Source: Hafnia alvei
Lineage (GTDB): Bacteria; Pseudomonadota; Gammaproteobacteria; Enterobacterales; Enterobacteriaceae
DNA length: 64,000 nt
Direction: 5' to 3'
NCBI RefSeq assembly: GCF_900095695.1
Contig: NZ_FMIQ01000064.1
Location: forward strand, 35,837 to 99,836
Shown: piece by piece, positions 37,258 to 44,863 of the stretch
Layout of the letters: the number at the start of each line of letters is the position of its first letter
Position numbering within the stretch: the first letter of the stretch is position 1
Translations under genes and position numbers: made by a program
The notes under the pieces: generated by a model
Databases searched by the model: none
What the model saw: only the letters and a program-made list of their open reading frames with translations
Told to the model about the DNA's origin: nothing

Positions 37258-38286
37258 ATGCAAGTTGGTCTTAGCACTTCCTCGTTACAAACCTCAACCA
37301 CTTCCCCGCTGACGCGGGGAGGTATTGATGCCCCACAGTCGGTTCGCAATCGTGGCATTACAGATACGACGTCAGCCTCACCGGCCAGCTTTCCTGAATC
37401 ACCGCTAATCTCAGCGCGCCCGCTGCGCTATAACGTTCAGTTGAACCAGCAATTAACGGCGGTTCAGCAGGCAGACAGTTTTCTATCGCAAACGGAAAGC
37501 CAGCTCTTGCAGCTACGCCATTCAGCAACTCATAGCCAAACTCGGCCAGATACCATTCGTCAGCAGGCTAAAGGGTTGCAAAGTTTGCTGGATAATCGCG
37601 CGCAGCTTTCCGGCAACACCGTTGATCGACATTTCAACGTGAAGCTGGAAGGCAAAACTCAGGTGAATTTTGCGCTGCCAGACGGAGAGAAACTGTTGCA
37701 GGGCGGAGATGCAGAGACGTTGGTTTTCTCTCTCGGTGGCAACAAACGAGAAATGGCTGCGGTATCGCTTACGCAAAATAGCTCTGAGCGTCAGGCCATA
37801 ATGCGTTTGAATCAAGGACTGGGGCGTTTTGGGGTGCATGCCCGCCAAGATAGCACGGGAGATGTCACATTCAGCGTCGATGAGTCGCGTTGGGAGCGCG
37901 TGAGCACGCATTTAAGCGTGCGCGGTGAGGGAAAGCGTTTTAACTCAACGTTTTCTTCACTAACTCCAAAGCCAGAGCCCGCGATTGGCGACGTGCTCAA
38001 ACAAATTGCGGCGCAGCCAGAGCGCTTGCGTGAGCGGGGAACAGAAGTATTAACTGCGCTGGAGCAAATTACCCATCAGCGTGGGAAATTACGTTTCCAG
38101 CAAGAGCGTGTTCGTACGCGTATTGAGGGAATGGCCACGCCGTATGAGCCGCAGCAGGCGCTGGCGGTATCTCAGGCATTAGGCGAACATCTGCAAAACA
38201 GCAGCAGCCAGTTTTCTAGCCTCAATCAGGCACTAAGTGCGCAGGCCAACGTACGCTTGGGTACAGTGAAGAATTTGTTGGGATAA
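37258..38286 (+). CDS. lafW: LafW-like protein, lateral flagella-associated
   Basis: The 342-residue product has no counterpart in the primary flagellar system that I recognise. It follows flgL directly, as does lafW (putative hook-associated protein) in the E. coli 042 Flag-2 locus. The N-terminus is Ser/Thr/Pro-rich; the middle has a beta-rich stretch (HFNVKLEGKTQVNFALPDGEKLLQGG); the C-terminal third is helical and Gln-rich. No signal peptide is seen, so type III export or a cytosolic role are both possible. The name rests mainly on position. Confidence 0.65.
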   Translation: MQVGLSTSSLQTSTTSPLTRGGIDAPQSVRNRGITDTTSASPASFPESPLISARPLRYNVQLNQQLTAVQQADSFLSQTESQLLQLRHSATHSQTRPDTIRQQAKGLQSLLDNRAQLSGNTVDRHFNVKLEGKTQVNFALPDGEKLLQGGDAETLVFSLGGNKREMAAVSLTQNSSERQAIMRLNQGLGRFGVHARQDSTGDVTFSVDESRWERVSTHLSVRGEGKRFNSTFSSLTPKPEPAIGDVLKQIAAQPERLRERGTEVLTALEQITHQRGKLRFQQERVRTRIEGMATPYEPQQALAVSQALGEHLQNSSSQFSSLNQALSAQANVRLGTVKNLLG

Positions 38287-38295
38287 TGCCCCGAT

Positions 38296-38393
38296 GACCC
38301 CACCCTAACCCTCCCCTTGGCAGGGGAGGGAACCGTTCGGTGATGTTGGGAGGGGGTTTTAGCCCTAGCCTTTTTCTTGGCTGGGAGGGGGGG
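38296..38393 (+). repeat. GC-rich palindromic repeat, copy 3 (behind lafW)
   Basis: A full unit runs from GACCCC at 38296 through the CCTCCCC/GGGGAGG hairpin and AACCGTTCGGTGATGTTGG to GGGAGGGGG at about 38356. A second imperfect GC-rich hairpin (CTAGCC...GGCTGGGAGG) follows to 38393. It starts 9 bp behind the lafW stop, between convergent genes. Confidence 0.75.
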
Positions 38394-38411
38394 TTATGAA
38401 GGGAGATTAAA

Positions 38412-38879
38412 TCACTGCCCCAAAGGATATAAAAATATCATCCCGGTTTGCCCAATCACCAACGGCTGGCCATCAAGCTTCAGCGGTATCATCCACACTT
38501 CATTATTCTGCAAGAAATCAATCAGCCCATCGATCATCAGACGTCGCTGAGGCTTACTGTAATAAATCTGCGAGTAGAGGTAGTACACTTTGCCTAGCTC
38601 GCGATGAGTTTCAGTAAATTTCCCTTTCACCACAAAGCGGGTGTCGTTTGGGTTAGTGATGGTGTTGAGAATGGTGCCATTCACTGAGGTTAAATGGGAA
38701 TCATAGAGCTCTTTCTGCTGAGACATCAGATCGTAAAACCCCATTTGTACCGTACCCTGTCTAGGTTTAAGGCTTGGCGTTGCGACTGATAATGCGGTGT
38801 ATCCTAATATTCCTATTAACAAAATAAGCAGGCTTAGCATCCATATCAGCTTATTGGCTCTGACAGGCTGGGATTTCAT
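38412..38879 (-). CDS. FidL-like membrane-anchored protein
   Basis: The 155-residue protein has one N-terminal membrane helix (LIWMLSLLILLIGILGYTAL, residues 13-32) and a ~120-residue periplasmic part. The gene overlaps the ToxR-like regulator by 29 bp. This pairing resembles MarT-FidL of Salmonella SPI-3 and ToxR-ToxS logic, in which a small membrane protein modulates the regulator. The periplasmic part contains FVVKGKFTETHRELGKVYYLYSQIYY. The family name is from memory and moderately sure; a sensory or stabilising role is inference. Confidence 0.65.
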   Translation of the reverse strand: MKSQPVRANKLIWMLSLLILLIGILGYTALSVATPSLKPRQGTVQMGFYDLMSQQKELYDSHLTSVNGTILNTITNPNDTRFVVKGKFTETHRELGKVYYLYSQIYYSKPQRRLMIDGLIDFLQNNEVWMIPLKLDGQPLVIGQTGMIFLYPLGQ

Positions 38880-39816
38880 TTATTTTTCTCACTGTTTCAC
38901 GAAAAATCAGGTTGTTAAGCTGACGTGTATCGGTTCGCCAATGGTAGATCGTCATCGCGAGCTGCTGGTTGGCGCAGGTGGTTTCCACTGAAAACGTGTA
39001 GTTCAGCACTTGGTCAGAAACCTTGTAGTAAACATCCATATAGGTGTTTTTGGTCTTCAAATGCTGATTGAGTTGGTAGAGCGTGCCTTTCAGCTTGGTA
39101 TAAAGTGAATCTTTGGATGTCGCTGTGTCGCCGTCTTGCACGATCTGATACAACCGGATGTTGCTGTAGACGTTGTTTTCCTGCTGAGCGGCAGCCAGCG
39201 TTATATTATTAAGCGACAGGTATTTATAGCCCATCGCGGCGCTGACCAGCACGGCGACCAAAATGAGAACCATATAGGCTAACCATGAATGCTTTCTGGC
39301 TGGCTGAAGCTCGTCTGGCTGGGGCGTTTCCTGAGAATACCCGGAGTCAGGATTGATAGCCGGAGAAACAGGTTCTACGCTAAGGGCATTAGGCGATGCC
39401 TCTTCATCATTATAAATGCTTGAATCTGTGGAAATACCTTCATGAGGTATATCAGTAATATTCTCATTCTCATTTAATGCATCTGTTTCAATACAGCGGC
39501 AATAAGATGATTCCAGCAAATAACCTTTTTTAGGTATGGTTTTGATTATTTTTTGTTGTTTTCCATCATCTTCTAGAGCAACGCGTAAAGCATGAACCGC
39601 ATTAGGAAGGCTATTATTTCCTATAACGCGCCTTTCCCAAACCATATTGGTTAGCTCTTCGCGTGAGAGGATTTCTCCTGCATGTTGAGTCAGGATATCT
39701 AATAGCTTTAATTGGTATTCACCTAGTCTTTTTCTTTCTCCGGTATTTAAATGCAATATTGAACCGGATGAAATTTCCAGGAGCCAATCATTAACAGAAC
39801 AGTAGCGTTTATTCAT
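38851..39816 (-). CDS. lafZ: LafZ-like ToxR/CadC-type membrane transcription regulator
   Basis: This 321-residue regulator has an OmpR-type winged-helix domain in the first ~105 residues (GEYQLKLLDILTQHAGEILSREELTNMVW, then NAVHALRVALED and IIKTIPKKGYLL). An acidic linker follows, then one membrane helix (about residues 178-196) and a ~120-residue periplasmic domain. DNA-binding domain in the cytoplasm and sensor in the periplasm is the ToxR plan. E. coli 042 Flag-2 has lafZ, a transmembrane regulator, at the same place between lafW and lafA. It lies divergent from flagellin across 810 bp and may control flagellin expression. Confidence 0.8.
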   Translation of the reverse strand: MNKRYCSVNDWLLEISSGSILHLNTGERKRLGEYQLKLLDILTQHAGEILSREELTNMVWERRVIGNNSLPNAVHALRVALEDDGKQQKIIKTIPKKGYLLESSYCRCIETDALNENENITDIPHEGISTDSSIYNDEEASPNALSVEPVSPAINPDSGYSQETPQPDELQPARKHSWLAYMVLILVAVLVSAAMGYKYLSLNNITLAAAQQENNVYSNIRLYQIVQDGDTATSKDSLYTKLKGTLYQLNQHLKTKNTYMDVYYKVSDQVLNYTFSVETTCANQQLAMTIYHWRTDTRQLNNLIFRETVRKINEIPACQSQ

Positions 39817-40540
39817 TTAATTACAGAGGTATTAAACCATTAATGTGTAAAATAATTGTATTTTAGAGAGATCAAATGAGCTTCTCTTAACGCAAATTGG
39901 GTTAAAAAGTCCGTTTATAATTCGTCAATGAATTGCCGCTCGCTGCGGTGGGGGACTGAAGAACATCGTGTTCTTATGCCCGAAAGCGTTCCAAACAGCG
40001 TCTTTTTTAAGGGAAGGTGTCTGGTCAATATCGATCTCATTTAGGAAGATTCTCTTCCGAGAACACTGTTTTACGCGAACAAATACCAACACGCAAGGCC
40101 TGTTGCTCTATTTCTACGCTGGAGTTATGACCAAATATGTCTATAGGTAAATGCATAGTACCTTTAAGATACCTTTGTATTCCATTTGTGAAATACGTGA
40201 TCTTTTTGTATGTGCTTAGCGTGATTAATTGTGGGTTAATTTAACTAATAATATTGTCCGCCGAAATTATAAATAAAGTGAAAATGATGTAAAAATAACA
40301 AGATTTTTCGCTTAAGAATTTTCTGATTTGTGTCGCTATTAATAATATTTTAATTTATTAATCCCTGCTTTGTAGTGTGGGTATATAGATGTGGGTTTTA
40401 ATATAAAGGGCGCATTTATTTATTATTGATGACGATTTTGTCGAAATGATGTGATTGAGGACGTCTGTTTAAATATGATTATCTATATAAGAAAGAAGTT
40501 GCTAGTTAATTACTGAAGTGACGATTTTTTTATTTTCTAT
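39817..40540. other. long AT-rich spacer between lafZ and the first flagellin gene
   Basis: About 720 bp without a convincing gene. A 60-codon frame at 39968-40150 lacks a ribosome site and a recognisable product. The stretch is AT-rich, most strongly at 40140-40540. It must contain the lafZ promoter and room for upstream binding sites for flagellin. I see no other clear site. Confidence 0.5.
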
Positions 40541-40564
40541 TTAACTCTCATCGCCAACGTGTCG
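40541..40564 (+). promoter_or_regulatory. putative LafS (sigma-28-type) promoter of flagellin gene 1
   Basis: TTAA at 40541-40544 and GTCG at 40561-40564 are 16 bases apart. The motif and its distance to the start codon are the same before the second flagellin gene, although the 16-base spacer differs in sequence. The same arrangement occurs before flgM. Confidence 0.55.
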
Positions 40565-40587
40565 TTCTCTCTTAGTACAAGAATTGC

Positions 40588-40609
40588 GGAATCTAAATAG
40601 GTGGATTCC
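40588..40609 (+). promoter_or_regulatory. 5' leader hairpin of flagellin gene 1
   Basis: GGAATC (40588-40593) and GATTCC (40604-40609) flank a 10-base loop just upstream of the AAGGAGA ribosome site. It is identical in the second copy. It could stabilise the mRNA or control translation of this heavily expressed gene. Confidence 0.55.
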
Positions 40610-40626
40610 CTGAAGGAGACGACACA

Positions 40627-41517
40627 ATGGCTTTATCTATCTTTACCAATGCCTCTTCCATGGCTTCTACGAACGCGCTGAATAAATCTAACAGCCTGTT
40701 GTCCACGTCGATGGAACGTCTGGGTACCGGCAAGCGTATCAACTCTGCGGCAGATGACGCAGCAGGCATGCAGATCGCTTCTCGTTTACAGGGCCAGACT
40801 AACGGCATGACCGTCGCAAAACGTAACATCGCCGATGCAACCTCTATGCTGCAGACCGCTGAAGGTGCATTCGACGAAGTGAGCAACATCATGTACCGCA
40901 TGAAAGATCTGGCTACGCAGGCTGCGAACGACACTAACTCAACTGAAGACCGTGCATCCCTGCAGTCAGAGTTCGATCAGCTGAACTCCGAGCTGGGCAA
41001 CATCATGGGTAACACCAGCTTCGGCGGTACTAAACTGCTGAGTGGCGGAACTGGTTTGGCGAGCACCAGTGGCCTGAACTTCCAGATCGGTTCTAGCAAT
41101 GCAGAAACGCTGAACGTAAATGTCTCTAGCCAGCTGTCTGGCTTAACCAAAACTATCGGTACAGCAGCAACGACTAACCCAAGCGGTGGTGCAGTTCCAG
41201 GCACTGGTCTGGGTGCGTTGACTCTGGATTCTGCGGCTAATGCTTCTGGCGCAATTTCAAGCCTTGAAGGCGCACTGAAAGACGTGGGTTCCCTGCGTTC
41301 AACGTTGGGTGCGAACATCAACCGTTTGGGTCACACCTCTGCGAACTTGGCGAACATGCAGGACAATACCGAGCTGGCGCTGGGTAATATCCGTGATGCC
41401 GATTTCGCATCAGAAGCATCGACTATGACGCGTCAGCAGATGTTGGCTCAGACCAGCATGTCTATGCTGAAGCAGTCAAACAGCATGTCAGGCATGGTGA
41501 TGTCTCTGCTGGGCTAA
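40627..41517 (+). CDS. lafA: LafA1, lateral flagellin
   Basis: Flagellin, the filament subunit, 296 residues. The conserved N-terminal (NASSMASTNALNKSNSLLSTSMERL, GKRINSAADDAAGMQIASRL) and C-terminal (NIRDADFASEASTMTRQQMLAQ) D0/D1 domains are intact, with only a short middle of about 80 residues in place of D2/D3. This is typical of lateral flagellins. It is 1,100 bp upstream of a near-identical copy; the two differ mainly in the middle (about residues 130-220). A strong ribosome site AAGGAGA precedes it. Ser/Thr/Asn-rich middle residues are possible modification sites for the cargo enzymes. Confidence 0.95.
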   Translation: MALSIFTNASSMASTNALNKSNSLLSTSMERLGTGKRINSAADDAAGMQIASRLQGQTNGMTVAKRNIADATSMLQTAEGAFDEVSNIMYRMKDLATQAANDTNSTEDRASLQSEFDQLNSELGNIMGNTSFGGTKLLSGGTGLASTSGLNFQIGSSNAETLNVNVSSQLSGLTKTIGTAATTNPSGGAVPGTGLGALTLDSAANASGAISSLEGALKDVGSLRSTLGANINRLGHTSANLANMQDNTELALGNIRDADFASEASTMTRQQMLAQTSMSMLKQSNSMSGMVMSLLG

Positions 41518-41540
41518 TATCCCGCATTACTCTCGTGAAG

Positions 41541-41564
41541 ACACCGCCTAAGGGCGGTGTTTTT
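41541..41564 (+). terminator. Rho-independent terminator of flagellin gene 1
   Basis: ACACCGCC and GGCGGTGT form an 8-bp stem with a TAAG loop, followed by TTTT. It ends the first flagellin transcript and so makes each flagellin gene its own unit. Confidence 0.9.
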
Positions 41565-41640
41565 GTATCTATCAGGTAACCATTATTAGCCGATGAATAT
41601 TAGCCAATAAAAATTTTGTTTAATTTTTTTATCATCTGAT

Positions 41641-41664
41641 TTAATTCTCAGAGTCTGTGTGTCG
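41641..41664 (+). promoter_or_regulatory. putative LafS (sigma-28-type) promoter of flagellin gene 2
   Basis: TTAA (41641-41644), 16 bases, GTCG (41661-41664), exactly 1,100 bp after the copy-1 motif. The leader hairpin GGAATC/GATTCC recurs at 41688-41709. Confidence 0.55.
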
Positions 41665-41726
41665 TTTTCTATAAGTACGAGAGATGCGGAATCTAAATAG
41701 GTGGATTCCCTGAAGGAGACGACACA

Positions 41727-42617
41727 ATGGCTTTATCTATCTTTACCAATGCCTCTTCCATGGCTTCTACGAACGCGCTGAATAAATCTAACAGCCTGCT
41801 GTCTACGTCGATGGAACGACTGGGTACCGGCAAGCGTATCAACTCTGCGGCAGATGACGCAGCAGGCATGCAGATCGCTTCTCGTCTGCAGGGCCAGACT
41901 AACGGCATGACCGTTGCAAAACGTAACATCGCCGATGCAACCTCTATGCTGCAGACCGCTGAAGGTGCATTCGATGAAGTGAGCAACATCATGTACCGCA
42001 TGAAAGACCTAGCAACGCAGGCAGCGAACGATACTAACTCAAGTGAAGACCGTGCATCCCTGCAGTCTGAATTCGATCAGCTGAACTCTGAGTTGGGCAA
42101 CATCATGAGCAACACCAGCTACGGCGGTACCAAACTGCTGAGCGGCACAACTGGACTGGCGAGCACCAGTGGCTTGAACTTCCAGATCGGTTCTAGCAAT
42201 GCAGAAACGCTGAACGTGAATGTCTCTAGCCAGTTGTCCGGTTTAACCAAAACTATCGGTACAGCAGCAACGACTAACCCAAGCGGTGCTCCAGTTGCTG
42301 GCACTGGTCTGGGAGCGTTGAAACTGGATTCTGCAACTAGCGCTTCAGGTGCTATTGCTGATTTGGAAGGCGCGCTGAAAGACGTGGGTTCCCTGCGTTC
42401 ATCTCTGGGTGCGAACATCAACCGTTTGGGTCACACCTCTGCGAACTTGGCAAACATGCAGGACAACACCGAGCTGGCGCTGGGTAACATCCGTGACGCT
42501 GATTTCGCATCAGAAGCATCGACCATGACGCGTCAGCAGATGTTGGCTCAGACCAGCATGTCTATGCTGAAGCAGTCAAACAGCATGTCAGGCATGGTGA
42601 TGTCTCTGCTGGGCTAA
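41727..42617 (+). CDS. lafA: LafA2, lateral flagellin (tandem copy)
   Basis: A second 296-residue flagellin, identical in length to the first. Both ends are essentially identical; differences cluster at TNSSED versus TNSTED, NIMSNTSYGG versus NIMGNTSFGG, and in the short exposed middle (NPSGAPVAGTGLGALKLD versus NPSGGAVPGTGLGALTLD). It has its own promoter-like motif, leader hairpin, ribosome site and terminator, so both can be expressed. The pattern fits a recent duplication with recombination keeping the ends alike. Confidence 0.95.
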   Translation: MALSIFTNASSMASTNALNKSNSLLSTSMERLGTGKRINSAADDAAGMQIASRLQGQTNGMTVAKRNIADATSMLQTAEGAFDEVSNIMYRMKDLATQAANDTNSSEDRASLQSEFDQLNSELGNIMSNTSYGGTKLLSGTTGLASTSGLNFQIGSSNAETLNVNVSSQLSGLTKTIGTAATTNPSGAPVAGTGLGALKLDSATSASGAIADLEGALKDVGSLRSSLGANINRLGHTSANLANMQDNTELALGNIRDADFASEASTMTRQQMLAQTSMSMLKQSNSMSGMVMSLLG

Positions 42618-42642
42618 TCAGCGATGACGTCATAATGCAAAA

Positions 42643-42668
42643 AACACCGCTCTTGGGCGGTGTTTTTA
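42643..42668 (+). terminator. Rho-independent terminator of flagellin gene 2
   Basis: AACACCGC pairs with GCGGTGTT around a short CTTGG-type loop, followed by a T-rich run. It closely resembles the terminator behind the first flagellin. Confidence 0.88.
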
Positions 42669-42758
42669 TTTCTGCCGGAATATTTCCGCTTTCCGTCAAT
42701 ATCAGGAAAAACACCTTCCGGTAGTCTCCCATCTCATTGATTTAACTTAACTAAAAAG

Positions 42759-42774
42759 TTGGCACGTACTTTGC
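42759..42774 (+). promoter_or_regulatory. sigma-54 promoter of the fliDSTKLA-motAB operon
   Basis: TTGGCACG-TACT-TTGC is a perfect match to the sigma-54 consensus, with GG (42761-42762) and GC (42773-42774) 10 bases apart. Transcription would start near 42785, about 48 bases before the fliD ATG. LafK is the likely activator. Because fliA (lafS) is in this operon, the site places the sigma-28 factor under sigma-54 control. Confidence 0.88.
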
Positions 42775-42832
42775 TTTACCTGTGGATATATAGGTAATCA
42801 TTTCTACTCGCCAGCGTGTCCGGAGGATCAGC

Positions 42833-44155
42833 ATGTCAGATTTCACGAGTATTGACCCACAGACCATGGCAACGCAGTTGGCTAGCTACGATGTTATGGC
42901 ATTGCAGGCTGCACTGAAGAAACAGCAAACGTCGTTAACGGGCCAACAAGATGCGTTGAAAGCGCTGAAAAGTGCCATGACGGATTTCCGCACCGCGCTA
43001 ACGGCGCTGAATAAATCCAATAATGGCTTGTTGACCAACAAGGTCACGACCAGTTTAGACAACATTGCGAATGTCACCGCGAACTCCAACGCCATGAAAG
43101 GCACATACAACCTTTACGTTGAGCAGTTGGCTGGTTCGCATCAGGTGGCGTTCGACGATATGACCGACGATGCCGTTAACAACGCGACGGGCACTTTCAC
43201 GCTTGAGGTTAATGGTAAGTCTATTGATATCGAGATGGATGGTCTGGAAACCATGTCCGATCTGGCTCGAGCGATCAATAAAACCAACGATGGCTCGGAG
43301 AAAAGCCCGGCGATTACCGCATCGCTGATCCGTACCGACGGTGAAGTTAAGTTAATGCTCAGCAGTGATAAAACTGGCGCAGAAAACGAACTCAAGCTGA
43401 GTGGAAACATCCCGGCTGAAATGGATACGGGTAAGACCACCACTATTTCTAAAGCGCAGGATGCGGTTGTCTATCTGGGTGGCAAAGACAGCGGACTAAA
43501 GATTACTAACAGCACCAATAAGCTGGACGGCGTTATTGACGGTGTGACCGTTGAACTGAATCAGGCACAGAAAGATGGCGATGCGCCGCTGCGTATTAAC
43601 GTTAACACCGACACCAGTGAAACCGAATCGCAGGTGAAGGCGTTCATTGATGCCTACAACACAATGCGTGATTCGCTCGGCAAATTAACCGCTAGCGGTA
43701 GCGGTGGAAAAGATCGCGGAGCCTTTGCGGGTGACGCAGGAATTGCGTCGTTAGAGCGTGAACTGAACAACATGGTTCGTACCAATATTGATGGTCTGGA
43801 CATGACTAAGTTTGGGATCACCGCCGATAAAGACGGCAAGTTAGAGCTCGATAGCGAAAAGCTCGAGAAAATGCTGACAGATAATCCAACGCAGCTGACC
43901 GCGCTGTTTAACGGCGATGACGGCCTTATCAAGAAGATGGATAAGTCGCTGGATAAATACCTGAATAACACCAACGGCGTGATCAAAGGCCGTCAAGAAT
44001 CATTGGATCGTCAGGAAACGCAGCTGACCGACCGCAGCGACAAAATTAATACCCGTTATGAGAACTCTTATAACCGCTATCTGAAGCAGTTTACCCAGCT
44101 GCAGCAGGTGATGTCTCAGATGAATAATACGATGAGTATGTTTGGCTTAGTTTAA
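42833..44155 (+). CDS. fliD: FliD (LafB), filament cap protein
   Basis: FliD caps the filament tip and guides flagellin insertion. It has 440 residues. The N-terminal coiled-coil segment (ALQAALKKQQTSLTGQQDALKALKSAMTDFRTAL) and the C-terminal segment (GRQESLDRQETQLTDRSDKINTRYENSYNRYLKQFTQLQQVMSQM) match the family. A GGAGGA ribosome site lies 6 bases upstream. It heads the operon driven by the sigma-54 promoter at 42759. Confidence 0.94.
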   Translation: MSDFTSIDPQTMATQLASYDVMALQAALKKQQTSLTGQQDALKALKSAMTDFRTALTALNKSNNGLLTNKVTTSLDNIANVTANSNAMKGTYNLYVEQLAGSHQVAFDDMTDDAVNNATGTFTLEVNGKSIDIEMDGLETMSDLARAINKTNDGSEKSPAITASLIRTDGEVKLMLSSDKTGAENELKLSGNIPAEMDTGKTTTISKAQDAVVYLGGKDSGLKITNSTNKLDGVIDGVTVELNQAQKDGDAPLRINVNTDTSETESQVKAFIDAYNTMRDSLGKLTASGSGGKDRGAFAGDAGIASLERELNNMVRTNIDGLDMTKFGITADKDGKLELDSEKLEKMLTDNPTQLTALFNGDDGLIKKMDKSLDKYLNNTNGVIKGRQESLDRQETQLTDRSDKINTRYENSYNRYLKQFTQLQQVMSQMNNTMSMFGLV

Positions 44156-44169
44156 GGAACGCAGGTTTT

Positions 44170-44565
44170 ATGTACGGAACTCAACAGGAAGGATACGGCC
44201 TCTATCAGGATTCAGATCTGGCGATTCAGGCCGCCGCTGCGACCCCTCATCAGCTGGTTCTTATGCTGTTTGGCGGTCTCATGGATGAACTGGTTCGCGC
44301 CAAGAGCCACATTGTTGCTAAACGCTATGAACGTAAAGTTCAAAGCATTAATAAATGCATCGATATTCTCAATGCGCTGACCAGCGCGCTGGATTACGAA
44401 AAGGGCGGCGACTTGGCTTTGAGCTTGGCAAACCTGTATGACTACTGCGTTTACCGTTTGTACGACGCCAGCCATAAGCTGTCCGTTGAATACATTGATG
44501 AAGTGGAAGCCATCCTCAACAACCTGCGTGAAGGTTGGGAAGAGATGGGTAAACAGAATGGATGA
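44170..44565 (+). CDS. fliS: FliS (LafC), flagellin export chaperone
   Basis: FliS keeps flagellin monomeric until export. The 131-residue protein has the family core QAAAATPHQLVLMLFGGLMDELVRAKSHI and the motif INKCIDILNALTSALDYEKGGDLA. The end overlaps fliT by 8 bp. Confidence 0.94.
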   Translation: MYGTQQEGYGLYQDSDLAIQAAAATPHQLVLMLFGGLMDELVRAKSHIVAKRYERKVQSINKCIDILNALTSALDYEKGGDLALSLANLYDYCVYRLYDASHKLSVEYIDEVEAILNNLREGWEEMGKQNG

Positions 44566-44863
44566 TATTCAGCTGATTCAGTTCCTTGCCAACGCGTTGA
44601 AGAGTGCCACTCAGCAGCGTGATTGGGTACAGGTGCGGAATGTTGATAAGCAGATCGCTTCATTACTGAGTTCACTCAGTGGGCAGCCGTTGAGTGAACA
44701 AAAGCGGCAAGCCTTGATGATGTTGAAGGATACCCATCGTCGCGTGAATGAGATCTGCCGTCAGCAAAGCGCTGAGCTTGAGCACAAGATGGCTTTGCAC
44801 CGCAATAACCGTGAAGGGGCAGTTGCTTACGCTATTTTTGGCGGCGACGAGGACAGCGAATAA
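44558..44863 (+). CDS. fliT: FliT-like chaperone (LafD)
   Basis: A 101-residue helical protein starting MDDIQLIQFL, in the position of the FliD chaperone FliT. I chose the ATG at 44558, which overlaps the fliS stop by 8 bp; the frame is open further upstream, inside fliS, but that part is a shadow. FliT proteins are poorly conserved, so the name rests on length, helical content and order fliD-fliS-fliT. fliK begins on the last base of its stop codon. Confidence 0.75.
   Translation: MDDIQLIQFLANALKSATQQRDWVQVRNVDKQIASLLSSLSGQPLSEQKRQALMMLKDTHRRVNEICRQQSAELEHKMALHRNNREGAVAYAIFGGDEDSE

Noticed and set aside
39968..40150. 60-codon frame upstream of the first flagellin
   Set aside because: No ribosome site or recognisable product; in an AT-rich regulatory spacer.
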